NCBI RefSeq assembly: GCF_965208555.1
Contig: NZ_OZ242342.1
Coordinates: forward strand, 2,728,001 to 2,792,000
Origin: Poriferisodalis sp965208555
GTDB lineage: Bacteria; Actinomycetota; Acidimicrobiia; Acidimicrobiales; Poriferisodalaceae
Length of the DNA stretch: 64,000 nucleotides
Direction: 5' to 3'
Shown: positions 7,822 through 16,543 of the stretch, in pieces
How the letters are laid out: the number at the start of each line of letters is the position of its first letter
Numbering within the stretch: position 1 is the first letter of the stretch
Position numbers and translations under genes: made by a program
The notes under the pieces: generated by a model
Databases searched by the model: none
Seen by the model: the letters and a program-made list of their open reading frames with translations, nothing else
What the model was told of the DNA's origin: nothing

Positions 7822-8988
7822 GTGGATTTCTCCATGAGCGACGAGCAGGCGCTGATTGTCGAGACCGTTCGGCGCTTCGTGGAGAGCGAGATCATCCCGC
7901 TGGAAGCCGACCTCGATCCCGACGCCGGCGAGCTGGAGCCTGACGACGCGGCGCGGCTCACGCAGATGACCCGCGACATGGGCTTCTACGGGCTTGACAT
8001 CCCGGCGGAATACGGGGGTCCGGGTCTCGACACCACCACCCGTGCGCTCATGGCCATCGAGATGTCCAAGCACCGTGCCGGGCTCTACAACCCGTGCTAC
8101 GGCACCTTCGGCGGGGCCGGGCTGGCACAGCTCTACGAGGCCACCGAGGAGCAGAAGGAGCGTTGGCTCTACCCGACGTTGCGGGGCGAGAAGACGGGCT
8201 GTTTCGCCCTGACGGAGCCCTCGGGTGGTTCCGATCCCGGTCGGGCCATACGCACCCGGGGCTTCAAGGACGGCGACGAGTGGGTGCTGAACGGCTCGAA
8301 GCTGTTCATCTCCGGCGCCGACAAGGCCGACTACGCGCTGCTGTTCGCGCGCACCTCCGATGACCCGGGGCGCAACGGCGTCACGGCCTTCATCGTCGAC
8401 ACTGACACGCCAGGGTTCAACGTTCGCCGGGTGGTGCACACGCTGCGAGCCACCCGCTATGCCACCGAGCTGGAGTTCACCGACATGCGGGTGCCCGAGA
8501 GCCACGTGCTCGGCGAAGTGAACGGGGGCTTCGGCATCGCCAACGACCGGCTGAGCCGCCAGCGCATCCCGTATGCGGCGGGCTGCCTGGGGCCGGCGAT
8601 CATGGCGCAGGAGATGGCGATCGAGTGGGCGCGCAGCCGCGAGACCTTCGGCTCGGTGCTGGCCGAGAAGCAGGCGGTGCAGTGGATGATCGTCGACAAC
8701 GAGATCGACATCCGCCACGGCCGCTGGTGCGTGCTGGAGGCAGCCCAGAAGGCCGACCGCGGCGAGCGGTTCCGCACTGAGGCCGCCATGGCCAAGCTGG
8801 TCGCTTCGGAGGCGGCCGGCCGGGTGGTGGACCGCTGCATCCAGATTCATGGCGGCATCGGTGTCACTAAGGACCTGCCGCTGGAGCGCTGGTACCGGGA
8901 GCTGCGGATCCGGCGCATCGGCGAGGGTCCCAGCGAGGTGCAGCGGCTGATCATGGCCCGCGACATCCTCGGCGGCAGCTTCAAATGA
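7822..8988 (+). CDS. acyl-CoA dehydrogenase
   Basis: A full-length 388-residue FAD enzyme that introduces the alpha-beta double bond in acyl-CoA thioesters. The N-terminal helical domain starts FSMSDEQALIVETVRRF. The middle beta domain has CFALTEPSGGSDPG and WVLNGSKLFISGA (flavin and substrate contacts). The C-terminal domain has the IHGGIGVTKDLPLERWYRE segment and GEGPSEVQRLIMARDIL, with the Glu expected to act as base. The GTG start at 7822 sits after a strong GGAGG (7811-7815); upstream in-frame codons are non-coding leader. Its stop overlaps the start of the CoA-transferase gene by 4 nt (ATGA), which argues for coupled translation and a shared pathway. Confidence 0.92.
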   Translation: MDFSMSDEQALIVETVRRFVESEIIPLEADLDPDAGELEPDDAARLTQMTRDMGFYGLDIPAEYGGPGLDTTTRALMAIEMSKHRAGLYNPCYGTFGGAGLAQLYEATEEQKERWLYPTLRGEKTGCFALTEPSGGSDPGRAIRTRGFKDGDEWVLNGSKLFISGADKADYALLFARTSDDPGRNGVTAFIVDTDTPGFNVRRVVHTLRATRYATELEFTDMRVPESHVLGEVNGGFGIANDRLSRQRIPYAAGCLGPAIMAQEMAIEWARSRETFGSVLAEKQAVQWMIVDNEIDIRHGRWCVLEAAQKADRGERFRTEAAMAKLVASEAAGRVVDRCIQIHGGIGVTKDLPLERWYRELRIRRIGEGPSEVQRLIMARDILGGSFK

Positions 8989-10205
8989 GCGAATCTCACA
9001 CTGAGTCCGATACTGGGACCGGCGAACCGACCCGGCCGCTGCCGCTCGACGGTGTGGTGGTGCTGGACCTCGGGCAGATCTACCAGGGGCCGTACGCCGG
9101 GCTGCTGCTGGCATATTCGGGTGCACGGGTCATCAAGGTGGAGCATCCCCGGGGCGAGGCGCTGCGGGGGCACAGCCACGGGTTGCCCTTCGCCATGCTC
9201 AACTCGTCGAAAGAGACCGTGTCGCTGGATCTCAAGTCGCCCGGCGGCCGGGAACTGTTCATCGAGCTGGCCAACGGTGCCGATGCGGTGCTGTGCAACT
9301 TCGCCCCAGGCGTGCCCGAGCGGCTGGGCATCGATGCCGAGACGCTGTGGCAGACCAACCCCAAGCTGGTGTTCGCCCAGGCCAGCGGCTACGGCCTCGA
9401 TGGACCGGATGCGCAGCGCACCGCCATGGACGTCACCGTGCAGGCGCACATGGGCGTCATGAGCATCAACGGCTTCGCCGACCGTCCGCCGGTGAAATCG
9501 GGGGCCACGTTCATCGACTTCCTCGGCGGCACCCACCTGTACGGCGCCGTGGTGACGGCGCTGTTCGAGGCGCAGCGGACCGGTCGGGGACGCCTGGTGT
9601 CGACGTCGATGGCAGAGGCCACCTACTACACGCTCACCACGTCGCTGCAGGCCTGGCAGCTGCATGGCGTGACCGGGCGCATGGGCAATCGCAATGCGGC
9701 CATGAGCGTCTCGCCGTCCAACGTGTACCCGTGCAGCGACGGGCACATTGCTTTGATCGCGGCCATGAATTCGCACTGGCGGGCGGTGCTGGAAGTGATC
9801 GGCCGCGCCGACCTGCTCGACGACGAGCGCCTGCGCAGCAATGCGGGCCGCTGCGAGCACATGGACGAGGTGGACGACTTGGTGTCGCGCTGGACGTCAG
9901 AGCACACCCGGGCTGAAGCGGCCGCGGCTTTCGGTGCGGCCGGTGTGCCAGTGGCCGAGGTGCGCGAGGTGACCGACGTGGTCCACGACGAGCACATGAT
10001 CGAACGCGGCTTCCTGCAATGGACGGAGTTGGATGGGCTCGGCGAGATCCCGCTGGCGCACAGCCCGCTGCACTGGCACGGCTCGGACAAGCGCGAGCTC
10101 GAGCCGTTCCGGCCCGTCGGGGCCGACAACGAAGCCGTCTACGGCGAGTTCTGCGGTCTCGACGGCGACGACTTGGCTGCGTTGAGAACCGAACGGATCA
10201 TCTGA
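8985..10205 (+). CDS. CaiB/BaiF family III CoA-transferase
   Basis: A 406-residue family III CoA-transferase, which moves CoA between carboxylic acids through an aspartyl-CoA thioester. It has LDGVVVLDLGQIYQGPYAG near the N-terminus, VIKVEHPRGEALR, and SGYGLDGPDAQRTAMDVTVQAHMG with the Asp expected to be the nucleophile. The large insertion and C-terminal DGHIALIA...W blocks are complete. It is translationally coupled (ATGA at 8985-8988) to the acyl-CoA dehydrogenase, so the likely job is activation of the acid which that enzyme then oxidises. The acid and donor are not evident from sequence. Confidence 0.9.
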   Translation: MSESHTESDTGTGEPTRPLPLDGVVVLDLGQIYQGPYAGLLLAYSGARVIKVEHPRGEALRGHSHGLPFAMLNSSKETVSLDLKSPGGRELFIELANGADAVLCNFAPGVPERLGIDAETLWQTNPKLVFAQASGYGLDGPDAQRTAMDVTVQAHMGVMSINGFADRPPVKSGATFIDFLGGTHLYGAVVTALFEAQRTGRGRLVSTSMAEATYYTLTTSLQAWQLHGVTGRMGNRNAAMSVSPSNVYPCSDGHIALIAAMNSHWRAVLEVIGRADLLDDERLRSNAGRCEHMDEVDDLVSRWTSEHTRAEAAAAFGAAGVPVAEVREVTDVVHDEHMIERGFLQWTELDGLGEIPLAHSPLHWHGSDKRELEPFRPVGADNEAVYGEFCGLDGDDLAALRTERII

Positions 10206-10210
10206 TCCGC

Positions 10211-10228
10211 CGAGGCCCCGGTGCCTCG
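10211..10228. terminator. possible bidirectional terminator hairpin
   Basis: CGAGGC and GCCTCG form a 6-bp stem around a 6-nt loop between two convergent genes (stops at 10205 and 10240). There is no T-tract. Short GC stems arise easily in this base composition, so this is weak. Confidence 0.3.
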
Positions 10229-10239
10229 ATCTGGAGCTG

Positions 10240-10575
10240 TCAGGCGGGGGAGAGGCGCCCGACTCGCTGTGCTTGGTCGCGCTGCGGTTCGGGCAGTTCG
10301 CCGTGGTCGGCGAGGTGCAGCATCAGCAGTTCATCCCAGCGGCTGCGGTAGTTGGAGGTGAACTCACACCGGAACTGCGTGGCGACGCCACCCAACTGCT
10401 CGATCTCCCTCTGCAGCGCGGACTGCATGCCGAACGGCTCACGGGCGCCGGCATAACCGACCGACAGCACGGTGCCGTCCGAATCGGCCACGTGGTACAC
10501 GCCGAGTTGTGCGGGCAGTGCATCGATTGCGATGTCGTCAAACCGCTGCCACGGCTTGTCGAGGCGGATTCCCAT
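10240..10575 (-). CDS. small conserved protein, GIY-YIG-like N-terminus (DUF7508-like)
   Basis: A 111-residue protein starting MGIRLDKPW at the ATG 10573-10575. Its N-terminal half reads LPAQLGVYHVADSDGTVLSVGYAG, which resembles the opening strands of a GIY-YIG nuclease domain (GVY...VxYVG), though the second Tyr is Ser here. The C-terminal half has RCEFTSNYRSRWDELLMLHLADHGELPE, which I recall from a conserved family of uncharacterised proteins. It lies just downstream of the amidohydrolase gene on the same strand (35-nt gap). Because the open frame runs on upstream inside the amidohydrolase gene, the first ATG after that gene is the sensible start. Function unknown. Confidence 0.65.
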   Translation of the reverse strand: MGIRLDKPWQRFDDIAIDALPAQLGVYHVADSDGTVLSVGYAGAREPFGMQSALQREIEQLGGVATQFRCEFTSNYRSRWDELLMLHLADHGELPEPQRDQAQRVGRLSPA

Positions 10576-10610
10576 GGCTGCAGCTCGCGTGATGGCCGGC
10601 TGAGGGGCCG

Positions 10611-11789
10611 CTAGGCCGCAGCCGCCGGCACGTACGCGGCGGTGCCCATGAGGTCCTCGAAGTTCAGCCGGAAGAATCGCTCCTGCACGTCGGCGGGCAG
10701 GTGCTCCACCTCGCGATCGAAGCGTCGGAGTGGGTTGCGGCCGCCTTCGACATGGGGATAGTCGGAGCTGAACATGCAGATCTCCGGTGCCGTGTTCTCG
10801 ATGATCCAGCCGGTCGGCTCGGTGGGGTAGGGGGTCACCCGGACTTGGCGGTGCACGTACTCCGAGGGGCGCAGGCTGAGCTTGCCGAGCCGCTGCTCGT
10901 GCCGCTCGAATGCGTCGAAGGCTGCCTCGAGTTGGCGGATGAAGCCCGGCACCCAGACAGCGCCCAGCTCGATGACACCGATCTTCAGCTCGGGAAAGCG
11001 CTCGAGCACGCCGTCGAAGATCAGCATCGAGAGTGCCTGCAGCGGCGCGGCGGAGATCGCCATGTACGACACGGAGCGGAAGTTCTCGCCCCCGCCGTGG
11101 AAATCGGGTTCCGGAGGCAGCCCGTTGTTGCGGTGCTGAGGCGGCATCACCAGGTCCGGCGTGGCCACGTGCATCGCGATGGGAATGCCGGCCTCCTGGG
11201 CGGCGGCCCACACCGGGTCGAAGCCGACGTGGCTGTGGGCGTGGAGCTTGGGCATCCGGTTGGGGATGAGCAGCGCCGCCGCGCCGTCGTCAATGGCCTG
11301 GCGGGCGTGCGGCCCGGCCCGGTCGATGTCCTGCAGCGGCACCGAGCACACCGGCAGCAGCCGCGGATCGCCGGAGCAGAACGCGACCTGGGCTCGGTTC
11401 GCCGCTGTCGAAGCCGCATAGGTAAGGGCGGGCTCGGCAGTGTGCTCCATTTCCTCGATGAGCGTGTTGGGCATCGACGGGAACACGAGTTGGCTGGCGA
11501 AGCCCAGGTCGTCGAGCGCCTGCGACCGATCGGCGGGATCCCAGGCGCCGGGTGCGATGTAGTTCTTGCGCAGCATCACCTCGGCCGCGGCACCGGCGCG
11601 GAACTCCGGGTCAGCCTGGCGAGTCCGGGCATTCTCGATGTCAGCGAACACCTTGTCGTTGTCGCCGATGGAGAAATGGTCGAGCGCGTATCGCGCCACC
11701 TCGGGCGAAGCGAACGGTTCCAGCCATTCGGGCGGTTCCATGGTGTGTGCATCCGCGTCGTGAATGATCCTGTCCTCGACATATGGCAC
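10611..11789 (-). CDS. amidohydrolase-family (amidohydrolase_2) metal hydrolase/decarboxylase
   Basis: A 392-residue TIM-barrel amidohydrolase of the ACMSD-like branch. The first strand carries HDADAHTMEPPEW (replacing the usual DxH/HxH), then AMHVATPD with a ligand His, KIGVIELGAVWVPGF, and FSSDYPHVEGGRNP with the conserved Asp. Relatives hydrolyse C-N bonds or decarboxylate aromatic or cyclic acids using a divalent metal. The GTG at 11789 is preceded by GGGGAA; an in-frame extension to 11903 lacks conservation features. It is downstream of dapD on the same strand (138-nt gap with nothing clear in it). The neighbouring acyl-CoA genes suggest catabolism, but no substrate can be named. Confidence 0.82.
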   Translation of the reverse strand: MPYVEDRIIHDADAHTMEPPEWLEPFASPEVARYALDHFSIGDNDKVFADIENARTRQADPEFRAGAAAEVMLRKNYIAPGAWDPADRSQALDDLGFASQLVFPSMPNTLIEEMEHTAEPALTYAASTAANRAQVAFCSGDPRLLPVCSVPLQDIDRAGPHARQAIDDGAAALLIPNRMPKLHAHSHVGFDPVWAAAQEAGIPIAMHVATPDLVMPPQHRNNGLPPEPDFHGGGENFRSVSYMAISAAPLQALSMLIFDGVLERFPELKIGVIELGAVWVPGFIRQLEAAFDAFERHEQRLGKLSLRPSEYVHRQVRVTPYPTEPTGWIIENTAPEICMFSSDYPHVEGGRNPLRRFDREVEHLPADVQERFFRLNFEDLMGTAAYVPAAAA

Positions 11790-11927
11790 GGCGGTTCCCC
11801 CTCGCGCAGCGGCACCTGCAAGCCCGACGTTATCGCTCCCGTCTTTGGGGCTTCCGGGCTGGGATCTACTGCCAGCAGTCGGTAGCGGGGGATTGCCCTG
11901 CACACTCGCCCTGCAGGCGGCGGGTGG

Positions 11928-12845
11928 TCAGTTCTTGTGGAGGTCGGGGTTGATGCCTTCCCATCGGCCCGGGTCGGCGACTCGCATCTCGATGGCGCCG
12001 GTGACGCTGTTGCGGATCAGCAGCATGCCCGAGTGTCCAGAGATGTCCCGGCCCTTCACGACGGAGCCGTCGGGCAGTGTGATCCGGCTGCCCGCAGTCA
12101 CGTACAGCCCGGCTTCGACCGTGCAATTGTCGCCCAGCGCGATGCCGATGCCCGAGTTGGCGCCCAGCAGGCAGTGCTCGCCGATGGAAACTCGCTCCCG
12201 GCCGCCGCCCGACAGCATGCCCATGGTCGAAGCGCTGCCGCCCAGATCCGAGTGTGCCCCGATGACCACGCCGGCGGAGATACGGCCTTCGACCATGGCA
12301 GGCCCGAGCGTGCCGGCGTTGAAGTTGACGAATCCCTCGTGCATGACCGTGGTGCCGTCGGCCAGGTGGGCGCCGAGCCGCACCCGATCGGCGTCGCCGA
12401 TGCGCACGCCTGCGGGGATCACGTAGTCCACCATGCGCGGGATCTTGTCGACGGCTGTGACCGTGACCGGCTGGCTGCGCGCAGCCGCTGCAGTCCGCAG
12501 ATCGTCGACTCGTTCGGGCAGCACCGGCCCCGCGCTGGTCCACGCGCAATTGGTCATCAGACCGAACATGCCGTCGAGGTTGGCGTCGTGAGGCTTGATC
12601 TCCCGGCGGCTCAGCAGGTGCAGCCGCAGGTACGCATCTGCCAGGTCTGCCGGAGGCGCATCGAGATCGTCGATCGTGACGGTGATGGTCTCGCCGGCAT
12701 TGACGCCGAGCTCGACCGCCAGGCACGAGCGGGCCGGCGGCGAGTCCACCGTCGCCCCCTCCGGGAACCACGCATCCAGCTTGGTGCCCGTGGCGGCGTC
12801 CACGTAGCTGTGACCGACTGCGCTGATGCTTCCCGAGTTGCTCAT
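11928..12845 (-). CDS. dapD: tetrahydrodipicolinate N-succinyltransferase
   Basis: A 305-residue enzyme of lysine/diaminopimelate synthesis that transfers succinyl from succinyl-CoA to tetrahydrodipicolinate. The N-terminal domain leads into a left-handed beta-helix with hexapeptide repeats (about residues 145-270: GVRIGDADRVRLGAHL, GRISAGVVIGAHSDLGG, VSIGEHCLLGANSGIGI). The EGFVNFNAGTLG segment and the GGGRERVSIGE loop match the actinobacterial DapD type. The length is normal. It starts at ATG 12845 and is followed downstream by the amidohydrolase. The short gap upstream, before the divergent HicB-like gene, should hold its promoter. Confidence 0.93.
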   Translation of the reverse strand: MSNSGSISAVGHSYVDAATGTKLDAWFPEGATVDSPPARSCLAVELGVNAGETITVTIDDLDAPPADLADAYLRLHLLSRREIKPHDANLDGMFGLMTNCAWTSAGPVLPERVDDLRTAAAARSQPVTVTAVDKIPRMVDYVIPAGVRIGDADRVRLGAHLADGTTVMHEGFVNFNAGTLGPAMVEGRISAGVVIGAHSDLGGSASTMGMLSGGGRERVSIGEHCLLGANSGIGIALGDNCTVEAGLYVTAGSRITLPDGSVVKGRDISGHSGMLLIRNSVTGAIEMRVADPGRWEGINPDLHKN

Positions 12846-12969
12846 CTGCGCATCCTGCCACCGCAGCCCTCAATCCGTCGCCGAATTTCATTGCATGTGT
12901 TGTCGAGACGTGGCATACATTCCGACAGGTTCGCCAGACTGTTCTTCGGCACGGATTGTGAGGGACGGC

Positions 12970-13182
12970 GTGCACAAGTACGAAGTCATCATCTACTGGA
13001 GCAATCTGGACGAGTCATTCATCGCCGAGGTTCCCGAGCTTGCTGGCTGCGTTGCGCATGGCGACACAAAGATGGATGCCTTGCACAACGCCGAATCAGC
13101 GATCGACCTGTGGATCGACACAGCCCGCGAGTTCGGAGATCCAGTACCGGAGCCCAAGGGCGAGCGGTTGATGCTCGCCTAG
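12970..13182 (+). CDS. HicB-like antitoxin (solitary)
   Basis: A 70-residue protein that is essentially one HicB partial-RNase-H-like domain: KYEVIIYWSNLDESFIAEVPELAGCVAHGDTKMDAL followed by a helix with NAESAIDLWIDTARE. HicB proteins neutralise the mRNase HicA. The GTG at 12970 follows GAGGGA; an ORF start at 12826 would add 48 residues of non-conserved, Cys-rich sequence. No HicA-like ORF (about 60 residues, double-stranded-RNA-binding fold) is visible on either side. The next gene is a MazE-like antitoxin instead. Base composition just upstream is lower in GC than its neighbours, suggesting acquired DNA. Confidence 0.75.
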   Translation: MHKYEVIIYWSNLDESFIAEVPELAGCVAHGDTKMDALHNAESAIDLWIDTAREFGDPVPEPKGERLMLA

Positions 13183-13209
13183 CGCCGGAGTCGTGTTCAG
13201 GGTGGAGAC

Positions 13210-13422
13210 ATGGTGACGCAGCTGGACGAGTCAGGTTTGGCGGACGAGATCTGCGGGCATTGCACCGATATGCGCGGGCGAGTTCTGCGGCCGATCCAGG
13301 TCGGTATCCCCGACACCAGGCAGCCCGACTTTGCTGAAGCAGCCCGACGGCAATCCGCAGCGGTCGCGGCGAGCGAGCACGCTGCCGATGACCAAGCGTT
13401 CATCGACTCGCTGTCTGACTGA
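13210..13422 (+). CDS. MazE-like antitoxin (DUF3018-type), solitary
   Basis: A 70-residue protein whose core RVLRPIQVGIPDTRQPDF..EARRQSAAVAASEHAADDQAFIDSLSD closely follows the DUF3018/MazE-like antitoxins usually encoded just before a MazF endoribonuclease. Here the expected toxin is missing: 61 nt downstream the nitronate monooxygenase-like gene begins. The ATG at 13210 has GGTGGAG upstream. It sits 27 nt after the HicB-like gene, so the two may be co-transcribed as a pair of orphan antitoxins, either decayed toxin-antitoxin modules or anti-addiction modules. Confidence 0.7.
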   Translation: MVTQLDESGLADEICGHCTDMRGRVLRPIQVGIPDTRQPDFAEAARRQSAAVAASEHAADDQAFIDSLSD

Positions 13423-13483
13423 AGCGGTCAGTCGTCCTGCGCTGGCGCTGCGGGGGAGAGTGCTGCGCCGGTAGTTTCGGGGC

Positions 13484-14620
13484 ATGAAGACACCTGTGTG
13501 CGAGATGCTGGGCTGCGACGTCCCGATCGTGGCGTTCACCCATTGCCGGGACGTGGTGGCGGCGGTGACCAAGGCGGGCGGCTTCGGCGTGCTCGGGGCT
13601 GCGGGGCACACGCCCGAGCAGCTCGACATCGACATGGGCTGGATCCAGGACGAGGTGGGCGGCCGTCCCTTCGGCGTGGACATCATCGTGCCGGCCAAGT
13701 ACGAGGGCAAGTCTGAGGGCGAGCTGTCGGTCAAGGACCTCAAGGCGATGATCCCGCCGGCGCACCGCGAGTTCCTCGACGACATGATGGAGCGCTACGA
13801 CGTGCCTCCGTTGGCGGCCGACGACAAACCCGGCGCGATCGCCGGCGACGCCGAGCCGCCCATGACCTACGCCCAGGCGGTGCCGCTGATGGACGTGGCG
13901 TTCTCGTACCCGATCCGGCTGGCGGTGAACGCGCTCGGCCCGCCGCCTCCCGACATGATCGAGCGCGCGCACGACAACGACGTGCTCGTGGGGGCGCTGG
14001 CCGGCAAGAAGGTGCACGCCGAGCGCCATGTCGCCGCAGGCGTCGACATCGTGATCGCGCAGGGCCACGAGGCCGGCGGCCACACCGGCGACATCGCCAC
14101 CATGGTGCTGGTGCCCGAAGTGGTGGACGCCATCGCACCGGTGCCGGTGCTGGCCGCTGGGGGCATCGGCAACGGCCGCCAGGTGGCCGCCTCGCTGGCG
14201 CTCGGCGCCCAGGGTGTGTGGTGCGGGTCGGTCTGGCTCACCACCCAGGAGGCCGAGACGCACCCCGTCGTGAAGGAGAAGTTCCTGGCGGCCGGCTCAT
14301 CAGACACGCTGCGGTCGCGCTCTCGCACCGGCAAGCCTGCCCGCCAGCTTCGTTCGGCCTGGACCGACGAGTGGGAGGGCGAGAACTCGCCGGGGACGCT
14401 CCCGATGCCGCTGCAGCCGATGCTGATCGGTGCCGCCAGCCGCCGCATCGACCGAGCGGCCATGAACCCCTCCAACAAGGGCGCAGTGGAGCTGGCCAAC
14501 TACTTCGTCGGCCAGGTGGTCGGGCAGCTCAACGAGTCGATCTCGGCCACGCGGGTCGTCGAGGAGATGATCAGCGAGTATCTCGACGTCATGGAGCGCT
14601 TCGAGCATCTCAACGCGTGA
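13484..14620 (+). CDS. nitronate monooxygenase / NPD-type FMN flavoprotein
   Basis: A 378-residue TIM-barrel FMN protein of the nitronate monooxygenase (2-nitropropane dioxygenase) and enoyl reductase group. Visible motifs are the start CEMLGCDVPIVAFTHC, GGFGVLGAAGHTPEQL, IVIAQGHEAGGHTGDIATM (phosphate/FMN loop region) and VLAAGGIGNGRQVAASLALGAQGVWCGSVWL. In these enzymes the His in the GHEAGGH block acts near the flavin. An insertion around residues 95-130 follows the length of long members. It precedes an SDR gene on the same strand by 40 nt. Substrate unknown; an enoyl-CoA-related reduction is also possible. Confidence 0.85.
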   Translation: MKTPVCEMLGCDVPIVAFTHCRDVVAAVTKAGGFGVLGAAGHTPEQLDIDMGWIQDEVGGRPFGVDIIVPAKYEGKSEGELSVKDLKAMIPPAHREFLDDMMERYDVPPLAADDKPGAIAGDAEPPMTYAQAVPLMDVAFSYPIRLAVNALGPPPPDMIERAHDNDVLVGALAGKKVHAERHVAAGVDIVIAQGHEAGGHTGDIATMVLVPEVVDAIAPVPVLAAGGIGNGRQVAASLALGAQGVWCGSVWLTTQEAETHPVVKEKFLAAGSSDTLRSRSRTGKPARQLRSAWTDEWEGENSPGTLPMPLQPMLIGAASRRIDRAAMNPSNKGAVELANYFVGQVVGQLNESISATRVVEEMISEYLDVMERFEHLNA

Positions 14621-14660
14621 GCGCTGCCGAGTTCGAGCCAACCGACACAGGGGGACAGAC

Positions 14661-15545
14661 ATGGAAACCATGACCGGACGCGTCGCGGTGGTGACCGGGG
14701 CGGCATCGGGCATCGGCAAGGCCTTGGCATTGGGCTTTGCCGGCGAGGGCGCCAACGTGGTGCTCGCCGACATCGAAGAGGAGCCGCTGCGCGCAGCGGA
14801 AGCCGAAGTCGCCGAGCGAGGTGTCGAGGCGCTCGGCGTCATCACCGACGTCACCGATGCCGACTCGGTGGGAGCGCTGGCCCAGGCCACCATCGACCGC
14901 TTCGGCGCAGTGCACATGGTGTGCAACAACGCCGGCGTCGGCGGGGGAGGGCTCATCCGCAACCAGCAGCTCGTCGACTGGAAGTGGGTGGTGGACGTCT
15001 GCCTGTGGGGTGTCATCCACGGCGTACACCACTTCCTGCCTCACCTCATCGAGGCAGAGGAATCTCACATCATGAGCACCGCCTCGGTGGCGGGGCTCAT
15101 GTCGGTGCCGGGGCTCGGCCCCTACAACGCCGCCAAGTACGGCGTGGTGGCCATCATGGAGACGCTGCACCTCGAGATGCAGCGCGACCGCAACGCCGAT
15201 GTGGGCGTGTCGGTGCTGTGCCCAGGCGTGGTGCGCACCAACATCGCCACCGCGCAGCGCAACCGGCCCGAAGAGCTGCGCCGCGAGCGGCGGCCCCGGC
15301 CGGAAGGCGAAGCACCGACGGAAACTGCCGACGCCCGCCGCCGCAACGCCAATATCGCTGCGGCCCTGGAACGGGGCATGGACCCATCCCAGGTGGCTGC
15401 CAAGGTGATCGAGGCCATGTACGAGCGACGCTTCTGGGTGCTGTCACATCCAGAGCTGCTGGCCGACGTGAATCATCGCAACCAGCAGCTCGCTGATCTC
15501 GAGAACCCCACCATCTACACGAGCTTCACCGACGGCGAGCAGTAG
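14661..15545 (+). CDS. SDR-family NAD(P)-dependent oxidoreductase
   Basis: A 294-residue classical short-chain dehydrogenase. It has the nucleotide loop TGAASGIG at about residues 12-19, an acidic residue after the second strand (LADIEEE, favouring NAD), NNAG, and the catalytic Ser and Tyr-x-x-x-Lys (STASVAGL...YNAAKYG). The 40-residue C-terminal extension, with an Arg/Glu-rich patch (RPEELRRERRPRPEGEAPTE), is typical of actinobacterial SDRs in lipid-degradation clusters. It follows the NPD-type gene. Its stop faces the znuB stop at 15573; a 7-bp stem with a long loop there (15552-15580) is too weak to call a terminator with confidence. Confidence 0.88.
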   Translation: METMTGRVAVVTGAASGIGKALALGFAGEGANVVLADIEEEPLRAAEAEVAERGVEALGVITDVTDADSVGALAQATIDRFGAVHMVCNNAGVGGGGLIRNQQLVDWKWVVDVCLWGVIHGVHHFLPHLIEAEESHIMSTASVAGLMSVPGLGPYNAAKYGVVAIMETLHLEMQRDRNADVGVSVLCPGVVRTNIATAQRNRPEELRRERRPRPEGEAPTETADARRRNANIAAALERGMDPSQVAAKVIEAMYERRFWVLSHPELLADVNHRNQQLADLENPTIYTSFTDGEQ

Positions 15546-15572
15546 CCGGCCGCCGCTGCTCGCAACGTCAGC

Positions 15573-16472
15573 TCAGCGGCTGTCGGCGAGCATCTGCACG
15601 GGCAGCGCATCGTCCGGCGGCCCTGGCCGCAGCGCATGCACTAGCGCCCTGATCAGCATGGTCGCGAACAGGATGGCCACGGCGGTCAACGCCATCGATC
15701 CTCCTCCGGCGAGCCGGTGGTGGTAGCTCAGCAGCAGCCCGACATAGACCGACACGGCTCCGATCAGCACCGCCGTGACCATGATGAGCGGCACTCGCCG
15801 CACGAACATCGCAGCAGTCGCCGGGGGAGCGATCAAGAAGGCCATGACGAGCAGGCTTCCCACCACCTGAAACGAACCCACGATGGTGATGGCCAGCAAG
15901 CCCATGAGCACGCCGTGGGTGAGACGCGGCCGAAGCCGGGCCATCTCTGCTTGCACCTCGCAGAACGTCATCACGAAGAACGCCCGGTAGAAGACGACCG
16001 CACCGCCGACGGCCACGAGAGCGACCACCGCTTGGCGCACCAGATCGGTGTTCTGTACCCCGGTGATCGAACCGAAGAGAAAACGGTCGATGTCACCGCT
16101 GCCGGCGGCAGCTCCCGACGACATGATCACCACCGCGAGCGCCAGCAGTCCCACGAACAGCACGCCGATGGACGTGTCCTCCGACAGCGGCGAGATGCGC
16201 GGGATGAACGAGATTGCACTCACCATCACGATGGCCGCGGCCAGCGCGCCGAGGCCCGTGTCGAAGCCCACGATGAACGCGATCGCAATGCCGGGAAGCA
16301 CGCCGTGCGCCAAGGCGTCGCCGAGGAAGTTCAGGCTCCGCAGCACCACCCAAGTGCCCACCATCGAGGTGGTCAGCACAGCAAGCAGGCCCGCGACGAG
16401 CGCCTTGGTCATGAAGGGGTTGGAGGTGAACGGCTCGATCCACCAGCCCACCGGATCGGTGAGGAACGTCAT
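15573..16472 (-). CDS. znuB: zinc ABC transporter permease (ZnuB-like)
   Basis: A 299-residue membrane protein of the ABC-3 metal permease family with about eight hydrophobic segments, the first near residues 23-43. The conserved loop region GDALAHGVLPGIAIAF (about 52-67) is the signature between helices, and DTSIGVLFVGLLALAVVIMSS follows. It forms the channel for zinc (or manganese) with ZnuC as ATPase. The ATG at 16472 follows GGGGGATGAC. It lies 71 nt downstream of znuA on the same strand and should be co-transcribed. The specificity call rests on the neighbouring His-rich ZnuA and Zur. Confidence 0.88.
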   Translation of the reverse strand: MTFLTDPVGWWIEPFTSNPFMTKALVAGLLAVLTTSMVGTWVVLRSLNFLGDALAHGVLPGIAIAFIVGFDTGLGALAAAIVMVSAISFIPRISPLSEDTSIGVLFVGLLALAVVIMSSGAAAGSGDIDRFLFGSITGVQNTDLVRQAVVALVAVGGAVVFYRAFFVMTFCEVQAEMARLRPRLTHGVLMGLLAITIVGSFQVVGSLLVMAFLIAPPATAAMFVRRVPLIMVTAVLIGAVSVYVGLLLSYHHRLAGGGSMALTAVAILFATMLIRALVHALRPGPPDDALPVQMLADSR

Positions 16473-16543
16473 GTCATCCCCCTGATGGGCTGGTGGTCGG
16501 CTCGCCCCTGGCTAGGGGTGGTGTCGTTGCAACGCTACGGCTC

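Noticed and set aside
15552..15580. 7-bp stem with 15-nt loop between the SDR and znuB genes
   Set aside because: Long loop and no T-run; easily by chance at this GC content.
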